In this document: positions 17,462 through 25,729 of the stretch, piece by piece
Numbering within the stretch: position 1 is the stretch's first letter
Layout: every line of letters begins with the position of its first letter
Source of the DNA: Mesorhizobium sophorae
GTDB taxonomy: Bacteria; Pseudomonadota; Alphaproteobacteria; Rhizobiales; Rhizobiaceae
DNA: 64,000 nt
Assembly: GCF_002270415.1 (NCBI RefSeq)
Contig: NZ_NNRI01000021.1
Coordinates: 372,001-436,000 of the forward strand
Reading direction: 5' to 3'
Translations under genes and position numbers: made by a program
The notes under the pieces: generated by a model
What the model was told of the DNA's origin: nothing
The model's input: the letters and a program-made list of their open reading frames with translations, nothing else
Databases searched by the model: none

Positions 17462-19152
17462 AGGCTGCGGCGGTCTGCTGACCGACCGGTTTCTCGGCGT
17501 CGCGCAGTTTTTTCATTCCCAGGGCAGCAGTTCGTGCAGGCGGGAACTTGGCAGATCGGAGATGCGTGCGAGGACGTCGGCGAGCCAGGCTTTTGGGTCG
17601 ACATCGTTCAGGCGGCAGGTGGTGATGGATGTCAGCATGACGGCAGCCCGGTCGGCGCCGCGCCGGCTCCCGGCAAATGTCCACGCCCGCCTTCCCAGGG
17701 CCACACCTCTCAATGCCCTTTCTGCAGCATTGTTGGTCAGGCAGATTCTGCCTTCATCGATGAAGCGGGCAAAGTCGTCCCAGCGCGAGAGCATGTAGTT
17801 GATCGGCTTGAGGACATCGGAAGAGCGCGAGAAGGTATCGCGCTCGCGGAGCAACCACTCGTGCATGTCATCGAAGAGTGGCTTACTCTTTTCCTGCCGC
17901 ACGGCACGCCGCTCAGGGGCTGTCTTGCCGTTGATGTCGCGCTCGATGTCGAAGAGCGCGTCGATGCGCTTGACCGCCTCCAGCGCCGTCGGGGAGATCG
18001 GTTTGCCATTCCTCCTGCCCTCGCGGGCATTTTTCTCGACGTCGGCCAGTTCGAAGAATCCCCTGCGCGCATGCGCAAAACAGAATGCGGGCGTGATCGG
18101 CAGCTCTTTCCGCTTCGGATCGAAGAGCGGATTGAAGCCGCTATAACAGTCGACCTGCAGAATGCCCCCGAAGCGGGCCAGATGTTTTTGTGGGTGCTCA
18201 CCTCGTCGGTCGCTCGAAGCGTAATAGACCGCCGCCGGCGGCGCGGCGCCACCGAACGGCTGATCGTGGCGCACATACGTCCAGATACGGCCCGTCTTGC
18301 ATTTGCTCTTTGCCAGGACACGGATGGTCGTGTCGTCACCATGAAGGCGCTCGGCCGCGAACACATGAGCCTCGATCAGCTTGAAGACCGGCATGAGGGC
18401 AAAGGTTCCATGACCAACCTGATCGGCCAGCGTCGAGATCGGCATGTCGATCCCCTCGCACTTGAAGCGCGTGCTCTGCCGGTTGAGCGGGATGTGCATG
18501 CCGAACTTGTCGAAGAGGATGGTCGCCAGCAACTGCGGGCCGATGAAGCCGCGCGGCGTGACATGGAATGGCGCCGGCGGCTGGGTGATCGCCTCGCAAT
18601 CCCGGCACGTAAACTTCTCCCGGACCGTTTCGATGACCTTGAAGCGGCGCGGGATCTCCTCCAGCGTCTTGTTGACGTCCTCGCCCAGCTTGGACAGCCG
18701 GGATCCGCCGCAGCAGGCGCAGGCAGTCGGAGGATCGATGACGACGCGCTCGTGTTCGATGTCATCCGGCCATGGCTTGCGCACCGGTCGCTTGCGGATG
18801 AACGGGCGGACCTTCTGCGTCCTCGCCACCGCGGCCTGCGCGGCAAGCTCATCCTCGGTCGCCGAGGTGACAAGGTCTTCGAGCTCCAATTCCAACTGCT
18901 CGATCAGCCGCGCCGTACGCTCGGAGCGCTTCCCGTACAGTTCGCGTTTCAGCTTTTCGATGCGCAGCTCAAGATGCGCGATCAGCGCCTCGTTGTCGGA
19001 CAGCATAGCCTGTGCGTCGGCGGCTTCGGCCTGCCAGTTGGCAGCATCCGCGACGGCCACTCGCGTTCAGCCAGCAGCGCCTCACGCTCGGCTAGCAGCG
19101 CCACGTAGGCGCTGGCAAGATCCGAGGGAAGATCAACCGGCTTCGAAGTCAT
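17462..19152 (-). pseudogene. IS66-family transposase TnpC, with two frameshifts
   Basis: About 550 residues when joined. It starts MTSKPVDLPSDLASAYVALL. One lost base near 19062 separates this from VAVADAANWQAEAADAQAML. The leucine-zipper-like N-terminus, the zinc-binding CACCGGSRLSKLGED and CRDCEAITQPPAPF, and the DDE core (HGDDTTIRVLAKSK, LTNNAAERALRGVALGRRAW) are present. A second lost base near 17515 shifts the last codons (KKLRDAEKPVGQQTAAA). It is the third gene of the IS66 that was interrupted by cassette A; its tnpB and tnpA lie at 19197-19342/22743-22940 and 22937-23455. Confidence 0.85.
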
Positions 19153-19196
19153 GCGCCGATTGAATCACATTTCATTATATTTTCAATTCAAAAATG

Positions 19197-19342
19197 CTAC
19201 CCAACCCGAGTTGGACGCCACGTTTCCTGAGGATTTCGCCAGTCTATCCCAGACAGGAGATAACTCAGCTGTGCAGGAGATACTGTCACAACTCCGCCCT
19301 CAACTGTCGGCCAGATGAAGCGGCCGCGCTCGAGCCTTTTGT
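19197..19342 (-). pseudogene. tnpB: IS66 TnpB, C-terminal half
   Basis: Reads KRLERGRFIWPTVEGG, VTVSPAQLSYLLSGIDWRNP, then TWRPTRVG and a stop, 44 bases before the tnpC start. It continues in frame from the N-terminal half that ends at GEGSCLFT (22743). The two halves rejoin at GAGCCTTTTGTGAACAGG when cassette A (3400 bp) is removed. TnpB is the accessory IS66 Orf2 protein needed for transposition. Confidence 0.85.
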
Positions 19343-19387
19343 AACTCACTTGGAAATGCAGGCGGTTCATCGTCCCCGTCGCAGTTT

Positions 19388-19723
19388 GTGACAGTGACTC
19401 ACCCCTTTCATCCGTATTCCGGGCAGCGAGGTGCCTGCGTTGGGAAGCGCGGTAACCGAGGGGGCAAGCTATTGCTGCTGCGCTTTGACGATGGCCGGAT
19501 TTGCACTGTTCCGCCGCAATGGACCGATGCAGCAGGCCCCAGCCTTGAGGTTATCGCGGGAAACGGGCGCGCACTGTGCAGCCTCACCGACCTACTGGAA
19601 CTCAGCGGTCTCGTAGAGCGCCTCATATCGCAAGGGAGATGCGCAACGCCGCAAGATTGTAAGGGAAATTTTGCCGATGTTGCAAGGAAAATAACGCCGC
19701 AAAACCCATGGGAACTTCGCTGA
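19388..19723 (+). CDS. Small PFHP-motif protein of cassette A (resembles DUF5372)
   Basis: 111 residues from a GTG start (VTVTHPFHPYSGQRG). The N-terminal HPFHPYSG, a compact beta-rich core and VPPQWTDAAGPSL resemble small proteins often annotated DUF5372; that family name is from memory. The counterpart in cassettes B and C reads LYPWHPWAGRQVHI, then LEVPGWMFDRSLS. Its function is unknown. It is always the first gene of the cassette, its stop TGA abuts an ATG (TGAATG), and the next genes follow on the same strand, so a role with the recombinase is likely. Confidence 0.75.
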   Translation: MTVTHPFHPYSGQRGACVGKRGNRGGKLLLLRFDDGRICTVPPQWTDAAGPSLEVIAGNGRALCSLTDLLELSGLVERLISQGRCATPQDCKGNFADVARKITPQNPWELR

Positions 19724-19757
19724 ATGTGCCGTATTAGCAGAGATTATACTCGATTTG

Positions 19758-19806
19758 TTGACAGATATCCGCTTGACGGTTTAGCCATACGCGACATATT
19801 TATAAT
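19758..19806 (+). promoter_or_regulatory. Possible promoter inside cassette A
   Basis: An AT-rich patch in GC-rich DNA. TTGACA (19758-19763) and TTGACG (19773-19778) are followed at 17 bases from the second by CATATT/ATATTT (19795-19801) and by TATAAT at 19801-19806. It would drive the HTH protein from the downstream GTG (19841) and the recombinase. Spacing to the perfect TATAAT is 22 bases, which is long. Confidence 0.3.
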
Positions 19807-19840
19807 TACGTCAATTGAGTCGGCATCGGGGGCGGCGCAG

Positions 19841-20305
19841 GTGTCGGACAGCGTCAAACACAGGCAATCGAAAGGCAGCGCTTTGGCCGAGGATGGCACG
19901 CTCAATCCAGCCCCGGAAAAAATCGGCGATCAGAAGTTCCGGGAGGACGGCTTCTTCGATCCGCGCGACATCGTGCAGGTGAAGTACGAGATGCTGCGGC
20001 GCGTATCGGTCGACAAAATGTCGGTAACGGAGGTGTCCGACGAATATGGCGTCTCCCGGCCGACCTTCTACCAGGCCAAAGCCGACTTCGAGGACGCGGG
20101 TCTGGCCGGCCTAGTACCGAGGAAGCGCGGCCCGCACGGCCCGCACAAGATCCAGAGCGAAGTGCTGGCCTTCCTCAGGGCCCAGGTGGTTCCGGGCGAG
20201 CCCATTCGGGCACGCGAACTGACGAACCGGCTCCGGACAGAGTTCGGACTCGATGTCCACCCCAGAACAATCGAGCGTGCGCTCGGCGAAAAAAAAACGG
20301 TGTAA
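19841..20305 (+). CDS. Helix-turn-helix protein of cassette A
   Basis: About 154 residues from GTG 19841 (an upstream ATG at 19724 gives 193). After FFDPRDIVQVKYEMLRRV, the segment VTEVSDEYGVSRPTFYQAKA is a transposase-like helix-turn-helix. It is followed by GLAGLVPRKRGPHGPHK and a second winged-type part ending VHPRTIERALGEKK. It resembles the DNA-binding halves of IS-type recombinases and probably binds the cassette ends or regulates the recombinase. It is absent from cassettes B and C. The AT-rich stretch between 19724 and 19840 argues for the later start. Confidence 0.7.
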   Translation: MSDSVKHRQSKGSALAEDGTLNPAPEKIGDQKFREDGFFDPRDIVQVKYEMLRRVSVDKMSVTEVSDEYGVSRPTFYQAKADFEDAGLAGLVPRKRGPHGPHKIQSEVLAFLRAQVVPGEPIRARELTNRLRTEFGLDVHPRTIERALGEKKTV

Positions 20306-20337
20306 CCATCAGTGGCGGTGCGCAATTGCATTGCGCG

Positions 20338-20613
20338 ATGCAGTCCCGCGCCACGGAGCGATACGAAATACTGCGCGCCGCCGCGCTTGGCGCCGCGCTC
20401 CCTCTGGAGGCACGCAGCGGTCTTACCATCCTTCTGCATCGCGGCATGTGGGCCTGGGTTAGCGCGATCTTGCGTATGCCGGGCTGGTCCCCACCCGCGG
20501 CTTTGCCGCCAGTCGCCAGGCTGCCGATCGCAGACGAAACGTCCGAGCGACGCACAATCATCCACTTGCTCGCCACCATCGTGATGGCGGCCCCTGAACG
20601 GAGAACAGCATGA
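20338..20613 (+). CDS. Small protein coupled to the cassette A recombinase
   Basis: 91 residues from the ATG at 20338 (MQSRATERYEILRAAALGAA); an ATG at 20326 adds four residues. It has alternating hydrophobic helices and ends SERRTIIHLLATIVMAAPE. The stop overlaps the recombinase start as ATGA, so translation is coupled. The C-terminal R-R-x-I/V-x-x-L pattern is shared with the 67-residue protein at the same place in cassettes B and C (ARRSVTKLMVSLILG). The function is unknown; it may be a recombinase accessory factor. Confidence 0.6.
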   Translation: MQSRATERYEILRAAALGAALPLEARSGLTILLHRGMWAWVSAILRMPGWSPPAALPPVARLPIADETSERRTIIHLLATIVMAAPERRTA

Positions 20614-22727
20614 ACGAAAAGCTCAAGGTCCAATCGCATCATCTCGAGCGTGGCGCCTACCTCTACATCCGACAGTCATCGATGCGACAGGTCATGGAGA
20701 ACGTCGAAAGCACCAAGCGTCAATACGATCTTCGTGGTCGCGCGATCGGGCTTGGATGGCGCGACGACCAGATCACCGTCATCGACAGCGACCAGGGCGA
20801 ATCCGGCGCTTCAGCGGCGTGGCGCGAAGGCTTCCAGCACTTGGTGTCCGATGTCGGCATGGGGCGCGCGGGGATCGTCATGGGGCTGGAAGTATCCCGC
20901 CTCGCCAGAAACAATGCGGACTGGCATCGGCTGCTGGAGATCTGCGCTTTGGCCGACACACTCATCCTCGACGAAGATGGCGTGTACGACCCGGCCAACT
21001 TCAATGACCGGCTTCTGCTGGGCCTCAAGGGCACGATGAGCGAGGCCGAGTTGCACGTTATCAAAGCCCGGTTGCGTGGTGGCATTCTCAACAAAGCACG
21101 CCGCGGTGAATATCGTTGCCCCCTTCCGACCGGCTTCATCTATAATGAGGTTGGCGATGTGGTCCTCGATCCAGACGCTCAGATCCGGGAGATGATCACC
21201 CACTTCTTCGAGACGTTCTCGCGGGTCGGGTCGGCTACGCAGACCGTCAAGGCGTTTGCCAGCGAAGGTCTGCTCTTCCCATCCCGGTTCCGCAACAGCA
21301 AGCGGGTGGTCTTCCAACCCCTGACCACATCGACAGCCTTACGCACGCTGCACAATCCTCGCTTCGCGGGCGTCTATGCCTATGGCCAGCGTCTTTACCG
21401 CAGGACCGTCGACGGAAAGAAACAGGTCCGTAAACGTGAGCCCAATGAATGGCTCGCATGCATCCCGGACGCCCATCCCGGCTATATCAGTTGGGAGCAG
21501 TTCCAGCACAACCTGAAGGCGCTCGAGGCCAATGGCCAAGGCTACCAGACCGCGCGGGTCTCGCCACCGCGCGAAGGCGCGGCTTTGTTGCAGGGGCGCG
21601 TCATATGCGGGCGGTGTGGCTGCCACATGAGGGCCCGTTACGTCACCCGGCGCGGTCAGGTGGACACTTGGTACGTCTGCAGCCGCGCCTACGTCTCTCG
21701 GGGTGAGCCTCACTGCCAGTCGATCGCAGGCTGGCCCGTCGACGCGGCGATCGGTGAACTGATCGCCGCGGAAATGACGCCCGCCGCCGTGGAATTAGCT
21801 CTGGAGATCCGAAAAGAGATCGAAGCGCGCTATGACGAAGCGGACAAACTCCGGCTCCGCGCCGTCGAACGCGCCCAAATCGATGCCGATCTTGCACAGC
21901 GGCGGTTTATGCTGGTCGATCCGAACAACCGCCTGGTTGCCGACACCCTTGAACGCGAATGGAACGACAAACTGCGCATGCTGGCTGATCTACGAGAAGA
22001 AAGAGCGCGCGCTCTACGCGAAGACCGAGCGACACTCGACGATGCAATCCGTGATCGATTGATCGCCATGACGGCCGACTTCAAAACGGTCTGGTGCGAC
22101 CCCACCTTGCCGAACCGAGAACGCAAGCGACTCCTTGCCTATCTTGTCGAAGACGTCACATTGCTCAAGTTCCAGGCCGAGGGAGAGACCCGGATCCACA
22201 TCCGCTTCAGAGGCGGAAGGACCGAAACATTGACCACTCAGAACCCGAAATCCTCCGCACAGCAGGTAAGGACCCGGCCCGAGGTGGTCGAATTGGTCGA
22301 CAAGCTTCTCGACGATCATATCTGCGCTGAAATCGCTGACATCCTGAATGCAAGGGGAATCCGTCCCGGCGGCTCAGCGCGGCGCGGCAAGGCTGACGCC
22401 CAGTTCACCGACTTGCGCGTCATCTATCTTGTCAAGCAATATGGTCTGCGCTCGCGCTACGACCGGCTGCGCGAGCGGGGAATGCTGACAAAAGCAGAAG
22501 CCTGCGCAAAACTCGGGATCACCGAATGTACCCTGGTCAGATGGGCGAAATACGACATCGTGAAAAGACATGCCTACAACGGCTATATCGGCCTCTATGA
22601 GCTGCCAGGACCGCACGTCCCAGCCAAGCAGTGCAGCCGATGGAACCAGCTCGCCCATCGGGCAGAAGCCATCCGCCGACTCAACTCCTCAAAATGCTCC
22701 GATCTCAAGGAAAGGGCTGTAGTATGA
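20610..22727 (+). CDS. Large serine recombinase of cassette A
   Basis: 705 residues. The N-terminal resolvase domain (about 1-160) has the nucleophile in YLYIRQSS (Ser23), the GLEVSRLARNNADWHRLLEI box and LLGLKGTMSEAELHVIKARL. The recombinase domain follows (to about 300). A zinc-ribbon begins at VICGRCGCHMRARYVTRRG with the second cysteine pair in CSRAYVSRGEPHC. A coiled coil of about 60 residues (KLRLRAVERAQIDADLAQRR) and a C-terminal DNA-binding part with an HTH (LTKAEACAKLGITECTLVRW) complete it. The architecture is that of large serine integrases. It is intact and has coupled translation with the preceding gene. It is likely the enzyme that inserted the cassette in tnpB. Confidence 0.95.
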   Translation: MNEKLKVQSHHLERGAYLYIRQSSMRQVMENVESTKRQYDLRGRAIGLGWRDDQITVIDSDQGESGASAAWREGFQHLVSDVGMGRAGIVMGLEVSRLARNNADWHRLLEICALADTLILDEDGVYDPANFNDRLLLGLKGTMSEAELHVIKARLRGGILNKARRGEYRCPLPTGFIYNEVGDVVLDPDAQIREMITHFFETFSRVGSATQTVKAFASEGLLFPSRFRNSKRVVFQPLTTSTALRTLHNPRFAGVYAYGQRLYRRTVDGKKQVRKREPNEWLACIPDAHPGYISWEQFQHNLKALEANGQGYQTARVSPPREGAALLQGRVICGRCGCHMRARYVTRRGQVDTWYVCSRAYVSRGEPHCQSIAGWPVDAAIGELIAAEMTPAAVELALEIRKEIEARYDEADKLRLRAVERAQIDADLAQRRFMLVDPNNRLVADTLEREWNDKLRMLADLREERARALREDRATLDDAIRDRLIAMTADFKTVWCDPTLPNRERKRLLAYLVEDVTLLKFQAEGETRIHIRFRGGRTETLTTQNPKSSAQQVRTRPEVVELVDKLLDDHICAEIADILNARGIRPGGSARRGKADAQFTDLRVIYLVKQYGLRSRYDRLRERGMLTKAEACAKLGITECTLVRWAKYDIVKRHAYNGYIGLYELPGPHVPAKQCSRWNQLAHRAEAIRRLNSSKCSDLKERAVV

Positions 22728-22742
22728 AGCCAGTTAGTTTGT

Positions 22743-22940
22743 GAACAGGCATGATCCTTCGCCATCATGCCAGATGACCTTCAGCAAATTTCCACGCTTC
22801 CCCCTGAAGCAAAACATGTTGCCCCCAAGGGGATTATGTTTGAGGACCTCCTGTACCCGTAGCGCCAGCGAGGGAAAGCCACATCTCATGTCGGTGTAGC
22901 CTGTGGCAAGCCACACACGCACGCCTTGTGTCGGGATCAT
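22743..22940 (-). pseudogene. tnpB: IS66 TnpB, N-terminal half
   Basis: Starts MIPTQGVRVWLATGYTDMRC and ends GEGSCLFT where cassette A begins. It overlaps the tnpA stop by 4 bases, the usual IS66 arrangement. The C-terminal half lies at 19197-19342. Confidence 0.85.
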
Positions 22941-23455
22941 CGCAGCATTTCCAGGCCCTGCAAGATCCGCAGCAGGACACTTACGTCGACAGTGCGGTCA
23001 ATGATCACACGCCGGCCGTTGACCCCGACGATTTCCATCCGGCCACCGGCAGACACCGCTTGGCTGGTCGTAGCTGGTACTTCAGAATGCGATCGCGCAG
23101 GAGCCGGCTCTTCCGGCTCTACGTCGTGCAGGCTGGGACCGACAACACCCATGTCAATGAACGCGACCGGTGGGGTCTCAGGCAGCGGTTTGGACTGGCC
23201 CAATCGCCCTTGCTGGCCTTGCTTTATCCAGATGAACAAGTGGTTCGCGTTCATGTCGTGACGCCGCGCCACAACCGACACCGGATCACCGGACTCCTGC
23301 ACCTCAAGCACGATCGCCAGCTTCTGCTCAACCGTCCAGGAGCGGCGCGTCCGCTGTTGGCCCGCACCCGGCGGCAGCGGCAGAGCCGCGGACGTGCTCG
23401 CTTCCACCGTCGATGGCTGTTCCATAGCCAGATACTTCATTCGCCAAGCGTCCAC
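22937..23455 (-). CDS. tnpA: IS66 TnpA-like protein
   Basis: 172 residues. The helix-turn-helix RRSWTVEQKLAIVLEVQESG, VSVVARRHDMNANHLFIW is followed by a linker and the C-terminal RMEIVGVNGRRVIIDRTVDV, as in IS66 OrfA. An earlier in-frame ATG gives the first eleven residues shown; a start at MEQPSTV is equally possible. The gene is intact, but its IS has lost tnpB and tnpC function. Confidence 0.85.
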   Translation of the reverse strand: MDAWRMKYLAMEQPSTVEASTSAALPLPPGAGQQRTRRSWTVEQKLAIVLEVQESGDPVSVVARRHDMNANHLFIWIKQGQQGRLGQSKPLPETPPVAFIDMGVVGPSLHDVEPEEPAPARSHSEVPATTSQAVSAGGRMEIVGVNGRRVIIDRTVDVSVLLRILQGLEMLR

Positions 23456-23482
23456 TTAATCTAAGCGGACACTATCGCCACT

Positions 23483-23698
23483 AAGGCTTGTTGAGATTCA
23501 TCGTGAGTTTATGACGGCAGCAGCAAGATTGATGAAGGCTGCGAAGCTCTGGTCGGTTTTGTCAGCTCGCATGGCGATACGCTTGAATTCCTTGAGTTTG
23601 CAGAAGAAATTCTCGATCAGGTGGCGCCATTTGTAGAGTTCCTTGTCGAGCGGCAGAGGAAAAGTCCGACGTGAGTGCTGTGAAATAACGATCTTGGC
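23483..23698 (-). pseudogene. IS5-family transposase C-terminal scrap
   Basis: On the minus strand: RRTFPLPLDKELYKWRHLIE, NFFCKLKEFKRIAMRADKTD, SFAAFINLAAAVINSR, then stop. The outer end reads TAAGGCTTGTTGAGATTCATCG. It is cut at 23698 by an IS110 3' piece. A second scrap of the same family is at 32864-32962. Confidence 0.8.
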
Positions 23699-23702
23699 GC
23701 CG

Positions 23703-23990
23703 CGCTGACCGCCGCACGCAAAACGAAGATGATCGTAGCGCTCGCCCGCAAGTTGCTCATAGCCTTGTGGCGTCTGAGCACGGTGGGTGAGATACCGGAT
23801 GGGGTCATGCTTCGGCAGCCAGCGTGAACAGGACTGCGAGAAAACCGAACAAGCAACTCGGCGTCCGGTCGGATTTTGCTGACAGGCCGTCGATGATCCG
23901 AGGTGGTGGTGACCCGAACAGAAACCTGGCTCCGATGGCCGTCTGGAGAATGGGCCCGCCGCCTCGGAGCCTTGCCGCCGAAGCGAATGA
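23703..23990 (+). pseudogene. IS110-family 3' end fragment
   Basis: The last 38 codons of the transposase (AARKTKMIVALARKLLIALW ... MLRQPA) plus the 165-base non-coding 3' end, matching the copies at 4111-4400 and 45430-45713. The upstream part of the gene was lost at the junction with the IS5 scrap. Confidence 0.85.
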
Positions 23991-24100
23991 CTGCTTCATG
24001 GTCCGGATCCAGTATGGATCCAACCGAATACAAGGTCGCGGCGCATGTGTTGCGCGCGAGGCGGGTTCCCCTCGGATCATCTCAACTATGCGGCCCTACA
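23991..24100. repeat. 110-bp spacer repeat, copy 3
   Basis: Same segment as 45714-45823, in the same arrangement: IS110 3' end, spacer, outer flank of an IS91-like element. Its third copy (4001-4110) is inverted. No coding capacity was recognised. Confidence 0.8.
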
Positions 24101-24249
24101 ACAGGCCGCCTCAATCAACGGGTTGAAACGGAAGAAATAACGAAATGGGCAGTCGCGATGGCTTGACAAACAAATCCCCATACAAGGGTTCTGTGTAGTC
24201 GCGGGCGCGATTGGGCGGGCACGCACGGGTCGCGACTACATTGAAGCCG
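24101..24249. repeat. Outer flank of IS91-like element with compensated hairpin (copy 3)
   Basis: ACAGGCCGCCTCAATC through CCCCATACAAGG is almost identical to 45824-45910 and 2656-2742. After it comes a hairpin, TGTAGTCGCG (24194-24203) with CGCGACTACA (24231-24240), at the place where the other copies have GTGAGGTCCG/CGGACCTCAC. The sequence changed on both arms while pairing stayed perfect. Confidence 0.7.
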
Positions 24250-24539
24250 GATTGAGCGAACCCGCTGACGCGGCCACGCGCTATGGTATTAGTATCGCGA
24301 AGCCTGCTCTAGGTGTGCGGCTTGGTGTGATGCAACGCTGCCATGTCGGTGAAGACGAGGCCGAGACGCCGACGTTGACCGAGGCGATCGACGCGCCCGT
24401 TGGCATCTTTGGGCGTGCTTCGGGGTAATGCTTGTGCTCTTCGGGCTGGTCGGGAAGATGACGATATGGGGGGTCATTGCGTCCGTCGACGCTGATGCCG
24501 CGACGCTGCCACGATCGATGCTGGGGCGACATCCTGTCG

Positions 24540-25721
24540 TCATGAGGTATCCGGCTGCGGTCGTGATGGCCCAGTGCGCCATCGCGGCAGCGTGGCGGTG
24601 ATGCGCAGAATGCCGCCACAGCAGGGACAGACGGTTGGGTCAAAGCGCGGGAGCGGCCTGGTGGTCTCGCCGGCTGCGGCGGTCGCAGCGAGCTTCATCG
24701 CCACCAGGAGTTGCCGGATGATGGTGAGTCGGGTCCGGCGGCATCCATTGGCGAGGAAGCCATAGTGGCGGATGCGGTGGAAGCCGTCGGGCAGGCAGTG
24801 CAGCAGGAAGCGACGGATGAACTCGTGCGGATCGAGCGACATCAGCCTGGGCGCGTTGCCGTGACGATAATCGCGCCAGCGGAAGGTTACGCTGGTCTCG
24901 TCGGCGCTGACCAGGCGACTGTTGGCGATGGCGACCCGGTGGGTATAGCGGCCGAGATAGGCGAGGACCTGCTCGGGCGAGCCGAACGGCGGCTTGGCAT
25001 AGACGATCCAGTTCTTGCGACGAAGCTGCCGGATCGCGGCCGTGAAGGCATGGGCCTGACCGAGCCCGTCGAGCGTGCCGGAGAAGCGCAGTCGCCCAGC
25101 CGCATAGGCCGCCTGGAGCCGCTCGAGGAACAGCCGCCGGAATAGGCGGGAGAGGACATGGATGGGCAGGAAGAAGCGTGGCCGGCAGCTGAGCCAGCGC
25201 CCATCGGAAGAGAGAGCGCCGCCGGGGACGAGGCAATGGATGTGCGGATGATGGGTGAGCGCCTGGCCCCATGTGTGAAGAATGGCCAGGAACCCGATCT
25301 CCCCGCCGAGGTGCCGCGGATCGGCGGCGATGGTCTTGAGCGTTGCGGCGACGGCCTCGAACAGGATGGCATAGACGACTGCCTTATTGTGAAAGGCGAT
25401 CTCGGCGACTTCGGCCGGCACCGTGAACACGACGTGGAAGTAAGACACCGGCAGCAGATCGGCCTGACGGTCGGCGAGCCACCGTTCGCGCGTCGCGCTC
25501 TGACACTTGGGACAATGCCGGTTGCGGCAGGAGTTATAGCAGACGCGGGCATGTGCGCAGTCCTCACAGGCCTCGACATGGCCGCCAAGCGCCGCAGTCC
25601 GGCAGAGCTCGATCGCGGACATGACGCGGTGCTCGACGCGGCCGAGATGGCCGTCATGGGCAAGACGATAGGCATGATCATGGCGACGGAAGATATCCGC
25701 CACCTCCAGCTCGGAGCGCAT
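24540..25721 (-). CDS. IS91-family transposase (HUH type), full length
   Basis: 393 residues. The N-terminal zinc-binding part has Cys clusters in CEDCAHARVCYNSCRNRHCPKC. The transposase_32-type catalytic part has HTWGQALTHHPHIHCLVPGG with the H-x-H metal site, and the Tyr region in VLAYLGRYTHRVAIANSRL. A C-terminal cysteine pair (CPCCGG) follows. HUH transposases act by single-strand nicking and rolling-circle-type transfer. It begins 9 bases after the integrase stop. It is the only copy in the window with an intact catalytic frame, so it could act in trans on copies 1 and 2. Confidence 0.9.
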   Translation of the reverse strand: MRSELEVADIFRRHDHAYRLAHDGHLGRVEHRVMSAIELCRTAALGGHVEACEDCAHARVCYNSCRNRHCPKCQSATRERWLADRQADLLPVSYFHVVFTVPAEVAEIAFHNKAVVYAILFEAVAATLKTIAADPRHLGGEIGFLAILHTWGQALTHHPHIHCLVPGGALSSDGRWLSCRPRFFLPIHVLSRLFRRLFLERLQAAYAAGRLRFSGTLDGLGQAHAFTAAIRQLRRKNWIVYAKPPFGSPEQVLAYLGRYTHRVAIANSRLVSADETSVTFRWRDYRHGNAPRLMSLDPHEFIRRFLLHCLPDGFHRIRHYGFLANGCRRTRLTIIRQLLVAMKLAATAAAGETTRPLPRFDPTVCPCCGGILRITATLPRWRTGPSRPQPDTS

Positions 25722-25729
25722 CGCCGGGC

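Larger units (their letters stand above)
19343..22742 (+). mobile_element. Serine-recombinase cassette A, inserted in IS66 tnpB
   Basis: A 3.4 kb insertion that splits the IS66 tnpB gene between CLFT and KRLERGRF. TTTGT is present at both ends (19338-19342, 22738-22742) and once in the joined target, so the crossover dinucleotide lies within it. It holds, in order on one strand, a 111-residue small protein, an HTH protein, a 92-residue protein and a 705-residue large serine recombinase, all antisense to the IS66 genes. There are no terminal inverted repeats or DDE transposase. The exactness of the insertion points to integration by its own recombinase. Confidence 0.85.

Noticed and set aside
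17534..19108. 524-codon plus-strand frame
   Set aside because: Antisense of the IS66 TnpC gene; its length comes from GC-rich codon bias.
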